Source of the DNA: an uncultured Ruminococcus sp.
GTDB lineage: Bacteria; Bacillota; Clostridia; Oscillospirales; CAG-272
Reading direction: 5' to 3'
Assembly (NCBI GenBank): GCA_902766575.1
Contig: CACXED010000024.1
Location: forward strand, 1 to 14,689
DNA: 14,689 bases
The notes under the pieces are model-generated. The model did not search any database and was not told the DNA's origin. It saw only the letters and a program-made list of their open reading frames with translations. Below are positions 1 to 6,866 of the stretch, piece by piece. The number at the start of each line of letters is the position of its first letter. Positions within the stretch are counted from its first letter, which is position 1. The translations under genes were made by a program, and so were the position numbers.

Positions 1-1
1 C

Positions 2-1570
2 GCCTGCGCCGAGAAATTCTCAAAGCTCAACGTCTGCGCGACCCTCTCGGTCACGCCCTGCTGGTGCTACGGCAGCGAGACGATGGACCTCGACCCGCTG
101 ACCGTAAAGGCGGTCTGGGGCTTCAACGGCACCGAGCGTCCCGGCGCGGTCTATCTTGCGGCGGTCATGGCGGCTCACGCTCAGCGCGGTCTGCCCGCCT
201 TCGCGATCTACGGTCACGACGTTCAGGACATGAACGACACGACTATCCCCGCCGACGTCGAGGAGAAGATTCTCCGCTTCGCACGCTGCGCAATCGCCGT
301 CGGACTTATGCGCGGCAAGGCTTACTGCGGACTCGGAGCGGTCGCGATGGGCATCGCAGGCTCGTTTGAGGACCCCGATTTCATGCAGAAGTACCTCGGC
401 ATCCGCGCCGAGTGGGTCGACATGGTTGAAATTCTCCGCCGCATCGACCTCGGCATCTACGACCACGCCGAGTACGAAAAGGAGCTCGCGTGGATCAAGA
501 AGAACTGCAAAAAGGGACTCGAGGTCAACACTCCCGAGCTTCGGAACACTCCCGAGCAGGACGAGCGCGAGTGGGAATTTATCGCCAAGATGACTATCAT
601 CGTCCGGGATATCATGCTCGGAAATCCCGTCCTCGCCGAGATGGGCTACGTCGAGGAATCGAACGGCAGAAACGCTATCTTCGGCGGCTTCCAGGGTCAG
701 CGTCAGTGGACGGACTACAAGCCCAACGCCGACTTCACCGAGGCTATCCTCAACACGACCTTTGACTGGAACGGCAAGCGCCCGCCTTTCATCCTCGCAA
801 CCGAGAACGACAATCTCAACGGACTCGCAATGCTGCTGCTCAACCTCGTGACCAACCGTCCGGCGATCTTCTCGGACGTGCGCACCTACTGGTCGCCCGA
901 CGCGGTAAAGCGCGTCGCAGGATATGAAGTCAGCGGCAGAGCGGCGAACGGCTTCATGCACCTACTCAACTCGGGCGCGTCGGCTCTCGACGGAAACGGC
1001 GCTTCCAAGGACGAGAACGGCAACCCGGTCATGAAGGAGTGGTGGAACGTCACCGACGCCGACATGGAGGCTATGCTCGAAGCGACGAAGTGGGCTCCGG
1101 CAAACAAGGGCTACTTCAGAGGCGGCGGATTCTCGAGCCAGTACATCTCAAGAGGCGAGATGCCGGTAACTATGGTCAGAGTCAATCTCGTCGACAAGTT
1201 AGGCCCGGTCATTCAGATCGCCGAGGGCTATACCGTCGAGCTGCCCGACGAGGTAACTCACAAGCTGCTCGACCGCACCGATCCGACCTGGCCGTCGCTC
1301 TGGTTCGCTCCGAACCTCACCGGCGAGGGAGCCTTCACCGACGTCTACAGCGTCATGGCAAACTGGGGCGCAAATCACGGCGCGTCGGTTTACGGACACG
1401 TCGGAGCCGATATCATCACGCTCGCGTCGATGCTCAGAATCCCGGTCTCGATGCACAACGTCGCGCCCGAGAAGGTCTACCGTCCGCACGCATGGTCGGC
1501 TTTCGGAACGACCAACCTCGAGGACGCGGATTACCGCGCCTGCGCCGCTTACGGGCCGCTCTACAAATAA
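2..1570 (+). CDS. fucI: L-fucose isomerase, 5'-truncated
   Basis: This enzyme interconverts L-fucose and L-fuculose, the first cytosolic step of fucose breakdown, and needs a divalent metal such as Mn2+. The frame is open from the window edge, so about 522 residues are visible. The E. coli enzyme has about 591, so roughly 70 N-terminal residues lie outside. An internal ATG at 83 lies within conserved sequence and is not the true start. The visible protein follows FucI throughout: TPCWCYGSETMD near the left edge, WGFNGTERPGAVYLAA, YGHDVQD, GFQGQRQWTD, FRGGGFSSQYIS, and the C-terminal YGPLYK. The three metal ligands known from E. coli FucI are present: Glu in ATEND (803-805), Asp in FSDVRTYW (875-877) and His in NWGANHG (1376-1378). 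A terminator follows 9 nt after the stop, so this gene ends its transcript. The identification is near certain; the upstream fucose genes cannot be seen. Confidence 0.97.
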   Translation, partial: ACAEKFSKLNVCATLSVTPCWCYGSETMDLDPLTVKAVWGFNGTERPGAVYLAAVMAAHAQRGLPAFAIYGHDVQDMNDTTIPADVEEKILRFARCAIAVGLMRGKAYCGLGAVAMGIAGSFEDPDFMQKYLGIRAEWVDMVEILRRIDLGIYDHAEYEKELAWIKKNCKKGLEVNTPELRNTPEQDEREWEFIAKMTIIVRDIMLGNPVLAEMGYVEESNGRNAIFGGFQGQRQWTDYKPNADFTEAILNTTFDWNGKRPPFILATENDNLNGLAMLLLNLVTNRPAIFSDVRTYWSPDAVKRVAGYEVSGRAANGFMHLLNSGASALDGNGASKDENGNPVMKEWWNVTDADMEAMLEATKWAPANKGYFRGGGFSSQYISRGEMPVTMVRVNLVDKLGPVIQIAEGYTVELPDEVTHKLLDRTDPTWPSLWFAPNLTGEGAFTDVYSVMANWGANHGASVYGHVGADIITLASMLRIPVSMHNVAPEKVYRPHAWSAFGTTNLEDADYRACAAYGPLYK

Positions 1571-1579
1571 CATTGAAGC

Positions 1580-1610
1580 TGAACGCCGGGTTTCCGGCGT
1601 TCAATTTTTT
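1580..1610 (+). terminator. Intrinsic terminator of fucI
   Basis: A perfect 9-bp GC-rich stem (1581-1589 with 1594-1602, extended by a T-A pair at 1580/1603) closes a 4-nt GTTT loop. It is followed by a run of six T at 1605-1610. It lies 9 nt after the fucI stop. Confidence 0.93.
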
Positions 1611-1705
1611 AGAATTTTGTCGGATTCATTCGCATTACAGGGAACAAAATCCCGTATATCTGCGTCTAAACAGGCATAAGCTTCTTTTGAAGGGAGGCCG
1701 CGACG

Positions 1706-2692
1706 GTGCGGATAAACAGCGGGCCTGATCGGCAAAATCCACTGATATCAGCGTTTTCTGACTTGAAAAAGCCTTTTAACAACAAAATCGCATTGCTGCT
1801 GACCGCTCTGCTCTGCACATTCATTTTGATTTCCTGCGAAGCCTCCGCGTTCGAAGCCGATCCGACCGCATCCGATCTGACCGTGACCGATTCGCCCGAA
1901 ATTCCGGTCGAACCGGATGAAACCGAACCGATTGAATCTGAGCCGGAAACCACCGCTCCGGAGATCGAACCGGAGCCGTTAGAATCAGAATCGCTCGAAA
2001 CCGAGACGATCGAAACCGAATCTGAACCCGCGGCAGCAGAGGTCAGCATTGCCGTATCGACCGGAAAGATCGCCTATCTGACCTTCGACGACGGGCCGGA
2101 CAAAAACAACACCGGGCGCATACTCGATATTCTTGACGAATACGACGTAAAAGCCACCTTCTTCGTCGTCGGAACCCGCGCCGAGCGCTGTCCCGGGCAG
2201 CTCAAGGATATTGCAGAGCGAGGTCACGCCATCGGCTGTCATTCCTATGATCACGATTATTCCAGGCTTAAGACCGCCGACGGGCTCACCGCCGAGATAT
2301 CCGACTGGGAATCGGCGGTAGAGGAAATCCTCGGAGAGCTTCCGCCGTCGAAGCTGTTCCGGTTCCCGGGCGGCTCGCCAATTAAGGATGAAAATAATCT
2401 GAAATCGGTTCTGGCGGAGCTGGGCTACAGCGGCTTCGACTGGAACTGTCTCAACAACGACTGTCTTGTCAAAAAATGCCCCGCCGATATGACCGAGGAC
2501 GAGTGGCTGAAGCAGAGCTTCATCGACGCCTACAATTACGGCTCCAAGCTGAAAAACGCTCCGCTGATCATTCTGATGCACGAAACCTATTCGCAGACCG
2601 CCGATATGCTCGGCTGGGCGATTGAATTTCTGCAGAGCGAGGGCTATACCTTCGCAGCGCTCGACGAGCTTCAGGGCAGCTGGTATTATTGA
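1706..2692 (+). CDS. Polysaccharide (peptidoglycan-type) deacetylase lipoprotein, NodB family
   Basis: Predicted extracytoplasmic, metal-dependent deacetylase of N-acetylated polysaccharide; peptidoglycan is the likely substrate (inferred). The 328-residue protein starts at GTG, chosen because AGGGAGG at 1691-1697 is 8 nt upstream. Residues 28-43 are hydrophobic and end in ILISC, a lipobox with Cys44, so lipid anchoring is likely. The n-region is long: a TTG at codon 20 would give a more typical signal peptide (LKKPFNNK) but has no ribosome site. Residues about 45-118 form a Glu/Pro/Thr-rich acidic linker. The NodB domain follows with all five motifs: TFDDGP (126-131), HSYDH (179-183), RFPGGS (219-224), DWN (245-247) and LMHE (His292). 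Asp129, His179 and His183 would bind the metal, and Asp128 is the likely base. It stands alone between two terminators; I see no convincing promoter in 1611-1690. The substrate is not shown by sequence. Confidence 0.9.
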   Translation: MRINSGPDRQNPLISAFSDLKKPFNNKIALLLTALLCTFILISCEASAFEADPTASDLTVTDSPEIPVEPDETEPIESEPETTAPEIEPEPLESESLETETIETESEPAAAEVSIAVSTGKIAYLTFDDGPDKNNTGRILDILDEYDVKATFFVVGTRAERCPGQLKDIAERGHAIGCHSYDHDYSRLKTADGLTAEISDWESAVEEILGELPPSKLFRFPGGSPIKDENNLKSVLAELGYSGFDWNCLNNDCLVKKCPADMTEDEWLKQSFIDAYNYGSKLKNAPLIILMHETYSQTADMLGWAIEFLQSEGYTFAALDELQGSWYY

Positions 2693-2699
2693 ATCAATA

Positions 2700-2729
2700 G
2701 AAAAAACGGCCCTCCCGGGTCGTTTTTAT
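2700..2729 (+). terminator. Intrinsic terminator of the deacetylase gene
   Basis: An A-rich/GC stem with a CCC-GGG core (about 2703-2712 with 2717-2726, containing one G-T wobble) ends in a T5 run at 2722-2727. It lies just after the TGA at 2690-2692 and is oriented for the plus-strand gene. Confidence 0.8.
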
Positions 2730-2762
2730 TTTCGCGTCAGCGAAATCTCCTGTCAGCCAGAG

Positions 2763-2794
2763 TAAAACGCCCGGATTTTCAGAGTCCGGGCGTT
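2763..2794 (-). terminator. Intrinsic terminator of serC-serA
   Basis: A perfect 10-bp inverted repeat (2766-2775 with 2785-2794) has a 9-nt loop. Read on the minus strand, it is followed by a short T4 run (2764-2767 on plus). It lies about 50 nt beyond the serA stop. The short T run makes it less certain than the others. Confidence 0.75.
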
Positions 2795-2844
2795 CCGATA
2801 TTCAGCTGTTTTGTGCTTTTCCCGGCAAAATACCGTGGATATAC

Positions 2845-4023
2845 TTACTTTATGACGTTGACTCTGATCACGCCGTCGATAGCGACGATAGCCTCGGAGA
2901 GATCGGCAGGAACCTCGCCGATGATCTCGACGATCGTGTAGGCGTAGTCCTTCTTGGAGCGGTTAGCCATGTTCTCGATGTTGATTCCGCGCGCCGAAAC
3001 CGCAGACGTGATCTGCGAGAGCAGATTCGGAATGTTCCTGTGGAGCACGCAGATACGCGCGTCGCCGTTATGCGGCATCGACACGTCGGGGAAGTTGACC
3101 GAGTGGACGATGTTACCCTTTTCGAGGTACTCGCGAAGCTCCTTTGCAGCCATGACCGCGCAGTTGTCCTCGCTCTCCTCTGTGGAAGCTCCGAGGTGAG
3201 GTATCGCGATAACGCCCTCCATACCTGCGGTGCGTGCGTTCGGGAAGTCGGTGACATAGCGTCTGACCTTGCCCGACTTGAGCGCGGCCTCCATGTCGTC
3301 GTCGTTGACAAGCGCGTCGCGGGCGAAGTTCAGGATTATAACGCCGTCCTTCATCATCGCGATGGTGTCCTTGTTGATCATGTACTTGGTAGCAACCTTG
3401 GGATCGGGGCTGTCGATGAGCGGAGTGTGGATCGAGATGATATCGGCGTTCTTGAAGATTTCCTCGCGGGTCTCGACCTTCTGAACCGAGCGGGAGATGT
3501 TCCACGCGGCTTCGACCGAGATGTAGGGGTCGCAGCCGAGAACATCCATTCCGAGATGTGTAGCCGCAGTCGCGAGCGGACCTCCGATAGCGCCCAGTCC
3601 GATGATTCCGAGCTTCTTGCCCTTGATTTCGGTTCCGGCAAAGCGGGACTTTTCCTTCTCGATGAGCTTTGCGACGTTCGGATCGTCCTTGACGGTCTGA
3701 ACCCAGTTGATACCGCCGATCACGTCGCGGCAGGCGAGGAGCATACCGCAGAGCGCGAGCTCCTTGACGCCGTTGGCGTTGGCTCCGGGAGTGTTGAATA
3801 CGACGATTCCCTGCTCGGCGCATTTGTCGAGCGGGATGTTGTTGACTCCGGCTCCGGCTCTGGCGATAGCCTTGAGCTCGGGACCGAATTCCATATCGTG
3901 CATGACCGCCGAGCGGACCATTATCGCGTCGGGATTCTCGACCTTGTCCGAGACGGTGTAGTTTTCGTCGAAGATATCGGTGCCGCACTTGGCGATTTTA
4001 TTGAGAAGCTGGATATTTTTCAT
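2845..4023 (-). CDS. serA: D-3-phosphoglycerate dehydrogenase
   Basis: This cytosolic enzyme oxidises 3-phosphoglycerate to 3-phosphohydroxypyruvate with NAD+, the entry step of serine synthesis. The protein has 392 residues: a substrate-binding domain split around a Rossmann domain, then a C-terminal ACT domain (about 323-392, starting ARICVLHRN). Visible motifs are RAGAGVNNI (55-63), the nucleotide loop G142-x-G144-xx-G147, NFARDALV with catalytic Arg235, and IPHLGAS with catalytic His276. The usual DVFxxEP stretch that supplies the catalytic Glu is replaced by TDFPNAR (258-264), so that Glu is not at its normal spacing. This appears to be a feature of the short clostridial type rather than damage. 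The start is backed by AAAGGAA about 10 nt upstream. serC ends 23 nt before it, and the two form an operon. The ACT domain suggests amino-acid (serine) feedback, which is not proven. Confidence 0.95.
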   Translation of the reverse strand: MKNIQLLNKIAKCGTDIFDENYTVSDKVENPDAIMVRSAVMHDMEFGPELKAIARAGAGVNNIPLDKCAEQGIVVFNTPGANANGVKELALCGMLLACRDVIGGINWVQTVKDDPNVAKLIEKEKSRFAGTEIKGKKLGIIGLGAIGGPLATAATHLGMDVLGCDPYISVEAAWNISRSVQKVETREEIFKNADIISIHTPLIDSPDPKVATKYMINKDTIAMMKDGVIILNFARDALVNDDDMEAALKSGKVRRYVTDFPNARTAGMEGVIAIPHLGASTEESEDNCAVMAAKELREYLEKGNIVHSVNFPDVSMPHNGDARICVLHRNIPNLLSQITSAVSARGINIENMANRSKKDYAYTIVEIIGEVPADLSEAIVAIDGVIRVNVIK

Positions 4024-4046
4024 TTTTGGAGATTCCTTTCGATTGA

Positions 4047-5132
4047 TTAAGCCTTTGGATTATCAGCCGCGAACTGCTTCATGAAGGCGACGAGCTTCTC
4101 GACGCCCTCGTAGGGCATAGCGTTGTAGATCGAGGCTCTCATGCCGCCGACCGAGCGATGACCCTTGAGGTTCATGAGGCCGTTCTTCTCGGCTTCCTTC
4201 GGGAACTTCTTGTCGAGCTCCTCAACTCCGGTGACGAAGGTGACGTTCATCATCGAGCGGCAGTCCTTTCTGACCGGAGCGATGTAGTAGTCCTGATTGT
4301 CGAGGTAATCGTAGAGCAGAGCCGCTTTCTTCTGATTCATTTCCTTCATCTTCTCAAGTCCGCCGAGACCGAGCACCCACTCGTAGACAAGTCCCGCCAT
4401 ATAGATAGCGTAGCAGGGCGGAGTGTTGTACATCGAGCCGTTGTCAGCCATCAGCTTCCAGTCGAGCATCGACGGAGTTTCGGGACGCGCGTTTCCGAGC
4501 AGATCCTCGCGGACGATCACGACGGTCAGTCCGGCGGGAGCCATATTCTTCTGCGCTCCGGCGTAGATGACGCCGAACTTGGTCACGTCGACCGGCTCGG
4601 ACATTATGCAGGAGGACATATCGGCGACGAGCGGAATGTCTCCGGTGTCGGGTATGTAGTTATACTTGGTTCCGTAGATGGTGTTGTTGAAGCAGATGTG
4701 TACGTAATCCGCGTCGGGACGGAAGGACTCGCGGGTGGTAGCCGGAACGAACGCGAAGTTGTCGTCCTTGGACGAAGCGACAGCCTTTGCGTCGCCGTAC
4801 TTCTGCGCTTCCTTGTAAGCCTTGGTGGAGAACTGACCCGACAGAATGTAGTCAGCCTTGCCGGTCTTCATCAGGTTCAGCGGAACAGCCGCGAACTGAG
4901 TCGACGCGCCTCCCTGCAAAAAGAGCACCTTGTAGTTGTCCGGGATATTCATGACCTTGCGGAAATCAGCCTCGGTCTTGGCGATGATAGCCTCGTAAGC
5001 GGGCGAGCGGTGGCTCATCTCCATAACGGACATTCCGGCGTCGCCGTAGTTGACGAGCTCGGCAGCAGCCTTTTCGAGTACGGGCAGCGGGAGCATCGAG
5101 GGTCCCGCAGAAAAGTTGTAAACTCTTTCCAT
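4047..5132 (-). CDS. serC: Phosphoserine aminotransferase
   Basis: This PLP enzyme transfers an amino group from glutamate to 3-phosphohydroxypyruvate to make phosphoserine, the step after SerA; related enzymes also act in pyridoxal synthesis. The frame is open further upstream, but the ATG at 5132 is chosen because GGAGG (5143-5147) is 10 nt upstream, the protein then begins MERVYNFSAGPSMLP as family members do, and the promoter lies at 5205-5233. This gives 361 residues, the normal length. Motifs: SAGPSMLP (8-15), EMSHRS (38-43), FLQGGAS (71-77), ADMSS (170-174), the PLP lysine in GAQKNM (Lys195), and the C-terminal GHRSVGGMRAS (324-334). It is the first gene of the serC-serA operon. Phosphoserine phosphatase is not in the window. 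Confidence 0.96.
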   Translation of the reverse strand: MERVYNFSAGPSMLPLPVLEKAAAELVNYGDAGMSVMEMSHRSPAYEAIIAKTEADFRKVMNIPDNYKVLFLQGGASTQFAAVPLNLMKTGKADYILSGQFSTKAYKEAQKYGDAKAVASSKDDNFAFVPATTRESFRPDADYVHICFNNTIYGTKYNYIPDTGDIPLVADMSSCIMSEPVDVTKFGVIYAGAQKNMAPAGLTVVIVREDLLGNARPETPSMLDWKLMADNGSMYNTPPCYAIYMAGLVYEWVLGLGGLEKMKEMNQKKAALLYDYLDNQDYYIAPVRKDCRSMMNVTFVTGVEELDKKFPKEAEKNGLMNLKGHRSVGGMRASIYNAMPYEGVEKLVAFMKQFAADNPKA

Positions 5133-5204
5133 AATAATAAATCCTCCGTCCCATCGTCGGTCAAAATCTACCAGCGGTGGATATAATTCAGTGTGATACA
5201 ATAT

Positions 5205-5233
5205 ATTATATACCAAAATTCGATATAAGTCAA
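5205..5233 (-). promoter_or_regulatory. Sigma-A promoter of serC-serA
   Basis: On the minus strand, TTGACT (5228-5233) and TATAAT (5205-5210) are separated by exactly 17 bp, one base from the sigma-A consensus. The expected transcript start near 5198 gives a leader of about 65 nt. I see no T-box or terminator-antiterminator in that leader. Confidence 0.88.
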
Positions 5234-5316
5234 TAGGCAATGTGGAATTTATTAAAGCATTTATCAGCAATTCTTTGTGCAGCGTTCAATTTCCGGCGAT
5301 AAAATCAACTACAGGG

Positions 5317-5325
5317 TGATATAAT
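5317..5325 (+). promoter_or_regulatory. Extended -10 promoter of the YtxH-like gene
   Basis: TG-A-TATAAT at 5317-5325 is an extended -10 element. No good -35 is found 16-18 bp upstream (CGATAA at 5297-5302). The gene's start codon follows 34 nt later. Confidence 0.65.
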
Positions 5326-5359
5326 ATAGACGTATCTCAACCGAAAGGAGATATCTGCA

Positions 5360-5545
5360 ATGAAAGAAAAAGCGATGAGCGTCACAAAGGCGGCGATTGC
5401 CGGAGCGGTATTCGGCAGCGCGGTCGGTATGTTCTCCGCGCCAAAGTCAAAGAAAAAGCACGACCTCAGAAAGGACGTCACCGGAACTCTCGGGATCATC
5501 GGAACGGCAATGAAGGACGTCTCGGCACTGCTCTCAAAGAAATAA
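5360..5545 (+). CDS. Small YtxH-like protein
   Basis: A 61-residue basic protein. Residues about 10-27 are small and hydrophobic with a glycine pattern (AAIAGAVFGSAVGMFSAPKS), like the glycine-zipper segment and following AP-K of YtxH-domain proteins. A lysine-rich stretch (29-38) and a short amphipathic tail ending in SKK follow. YtxH proteins are general-stress or envelope-associated proteins of Firmicutes without a defined biochemical role. The start is supported by GAAAGGAG (5343-5350) 9 nt upstream and by its own promoter. It is transcribed divergently from serC and convergently towards rplA, and shares a terminator with rplA. It is shorter than most YtxH proteins, so the family label is tentative, but being a real gene is well supported. 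Confidence 0.75.
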   Translation: MKEKAMSVTKAAIAGAVFGSAVGMFSAPKSKKKHDLRKDVTGTLGIIGTAMKDVSALLSKK

Positions 5546-5565
5546 TCAGCTTCGAATTTCGAAAG

Positions 5566-5600
5566 CAAAAAAATCCGCCGTTCAGACGGCGGATTTTTTA
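5566..5600. terminator. Bidirectional terminator between the YtxH-like gene and rplA
   Basis: A perfect 10-bp stem (5571-5580 with 5587-5596) encloses a 6-nt loop. It has an A run on its left side and a T run on its right, so it can stop transcription in both directions. It lies 20-50 nt past the 5545 stop and 9 nt past the rplA stop at 5609. Confidence 0.93.
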
Positions 5601-5608
5601 TCCGGTTA

Positions 5609-6301
5609 TCAGCCGAGCTTAGCGTAGTTTACCTTAACGCCGGGGCCCATGGTAGCCGCGACGACGCAGCTCTTGATATACTGACCCTTGGTAGCGGCGG
5701 GCTTAGCCTTGATGATAGCTCCGAGGAGAGTGTTGAAGTTCTCGGTGAGCTTTTCCTTACCGAAGGAAGCCTTGCCGATCGGGCAGTGGATGATGTTGGT
5801 CTTGTCGAGACGGTACTCGATCTTACCTGCCTTAGCCTCCTTGACAGCCTTGGCGACGTCCATGGTGACGGTGCCGGCCTTGGGGTTAGGCATGAGTCCC
5901 TTAGGACCGAGGATCTTACCGAGACGTCCGATGACGCCCATCATGTCGGGAGTAGCGATGATGATGTCGAAATCGAACCAGTTCTCGTGCTGGATCTTTG
6001 CGACATAATCCTCAGCGCCGACATAATCAGCGCCTGCTGCCTCTGCCTCCTTAGCTCTGTCGCCCTTCGCGAAAACGAGGGTGCGGACGGTCTTACCGGT
6101 ACCGTTGGGGAGGACTACTGCGCCGCGGACCTGCTGATCTGCATGGCGGGAGTCGACGCCGAGACGGACGTGAACCTCTACGGTCTCGTCGAACTTAGCC
6201 TTAGCGGTCTGGCAGACGAGAGAGAGAGCTTCGTCGGCGTCATAGAGCTTGGTTTTTTCGATGAGCTTTGCGCTCTCGACATATTTCTTTCCAGTAGACA
6301 T
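5609..6301 (-). CDS. rplA: Ribosomal protein L1 (uL1)
   Basis: This protein binds 23S rRNA at the L1 stalk, helps release E-site tRNA, and in many bacteria represses translation of its own rplK-rplA mRNA. The 230-residue length is normal. Clear family motifs are VEVHVRLGVDSRHADQQVRG (41-60), the signature IGRLGKILGPKGLMPNPKAG (124-143), and the C-terminal TMGPGVKVN. The start is backed by AAGGAGG; the rplK stop TAA overlaps this ribosome site and lies 13 nt before the rplA start, so the two are tightly coupled. It is the last gene of the operon: a terminator follows within 9 nt and no rplJ-rplL comes after it. Confidence 0.98.
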   Translation of the reverse strand: MSTGKKYVESAKLIEKTKLYDADEALSLVCQTAKAKFDETVEVHVRLGVDSRHADQQVRGAVVLPNGTGKTVRTLVFAKGDRAKEAEAAGADYVGAEDYVAKIQHENWFDFDIIIATPDMMGVIGRLGKILGPKGLMPNPKAGTVTMDVAKAVKEAKAGKIEYRLDKTNIIHCPIGKASFGKEKLTENFNTLLGAIIKAKPAATKGQYIKSCVVAATMGPGVKVNYAKLG

Positions 6302-6314
6302 TGTAAACTCCTCC

Positions 6315-6740
6315 TTATTCCTCGACGGTGATACCCATGCTGCGGGCGGTGCCGGCGATCATGCTCATAGCAGCCTCAAGCGAGCCTGCGTTGAGGTCGG
6401 GCATCTTGGTCTCGGCAATCTGCTTTACCTGATCCTTGGTGAGCTTTGCGACCTTGGTCTTGTTCGGAGTAGCCGAAGCGGTCTCAATGCCGCACGCCTT
6501 CTTGATGAGCACGGGAGCGGGCGGAGTCTTTGTGATGAAGGAGAACGAACGGTCGGCGTAGACGGTGATGACTACGGGGATGATGAGTCCGATGTCCTTC
6601 TTGGTTCTCTCGTTGAATTCCTTGGTGAATACCGGAATTGCAACGCCGTATGCACCGAGCGCAGGTCCTACGGGCGGAGCAGGAGTTGCCTTGCCTGCCG
6701 GAAGCTGCAGCTTGATGTAACCAGTAATTTTCTTTGCCAT
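6315..6740 (-). CDS. rplK: Ribosomal protein L11 (uL11)
   Basis: This protein sits at the base of the L7/L12 stalk with 23S helices 43-44, in the GTPase-associated centre and thiostrepton-binding region. Its 141 residues are the standard length. The N-terminal proline pair (Pro22-Pro23 in PAPPVGPALG), the linker PVVITVYADRSF, and the C-terminal RNA-binding domain ending GTARSMGI are present. The segment after PALG reads AYGVAIPVFTKEFN (30-43), where E. coli L11 reads close to QQGVNIMEFCKAFN, so this loop is divergent. The ribosome site GGAGGT lies 9 nt upstream. The 122-nt spacer to nusG is rich in hairpins and is described separately. Confidence 0.97.
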   Translation of the reverse strand: MAKKITGYIKLQLPAGKATPAPPVGPALGAYGVAIPVFTKEFNERTKKDIGLIIPVVITVYADRSFSFITKTPPAPVLIKKACGIETASATPNKTKVAKLTKDQVKQIAETKMPDLNAGSLEAAMSMIAGTARSMGITVEE

Positions 6741-6866
6741 GATAAATGCACCTCCATATTGTGGTAAAAGACGTCCTCAGGACGCCGACGCAGAACGCGT
6801 CAAAAGAGAATTTCGGGAGAATTTGTAAGTGTTCTCCCTCCCACGTCATGAGGGAATAAACCTCAT
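6741..6866 (-). promoter_or_regulatory. Hairpin-rich nusG-rplK spacer, possible autoregulatory leader
   Basis: This spacer carries four separate perfect inverted repeats: 6848-6853/6861-6866 (6 bp, overlapping the nusG stop), 6815-6821/6832-6838 (7 bp), 6787-6791/6797-6801 (5 bp), and 6772-6776/6780-6784 (5 bp, 3-nt loop). None has a following T run, so they do not look like a terminator. L1 is known to bind the rplK leader and repress translation in several bacteria, which makes an autoregulatory role plausible. This is inference. I see no strong promoter here. Confidence 0.5.

Noticed and set aside
1611..1690. A promoter for the deacetylase gene
   Set aside because: TATATC near 1654 and TTGTCG near 1617 are not at a usable spacing. 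No pair at 16-18 bp resembles the sigma-A consensus.
5133..5205. A possible T-box or other amino-acid riboswitch in the serC leader
   Set aside because: The expected leader is only about 65 nt, with no T-box sequence, specifier stem or terminator.
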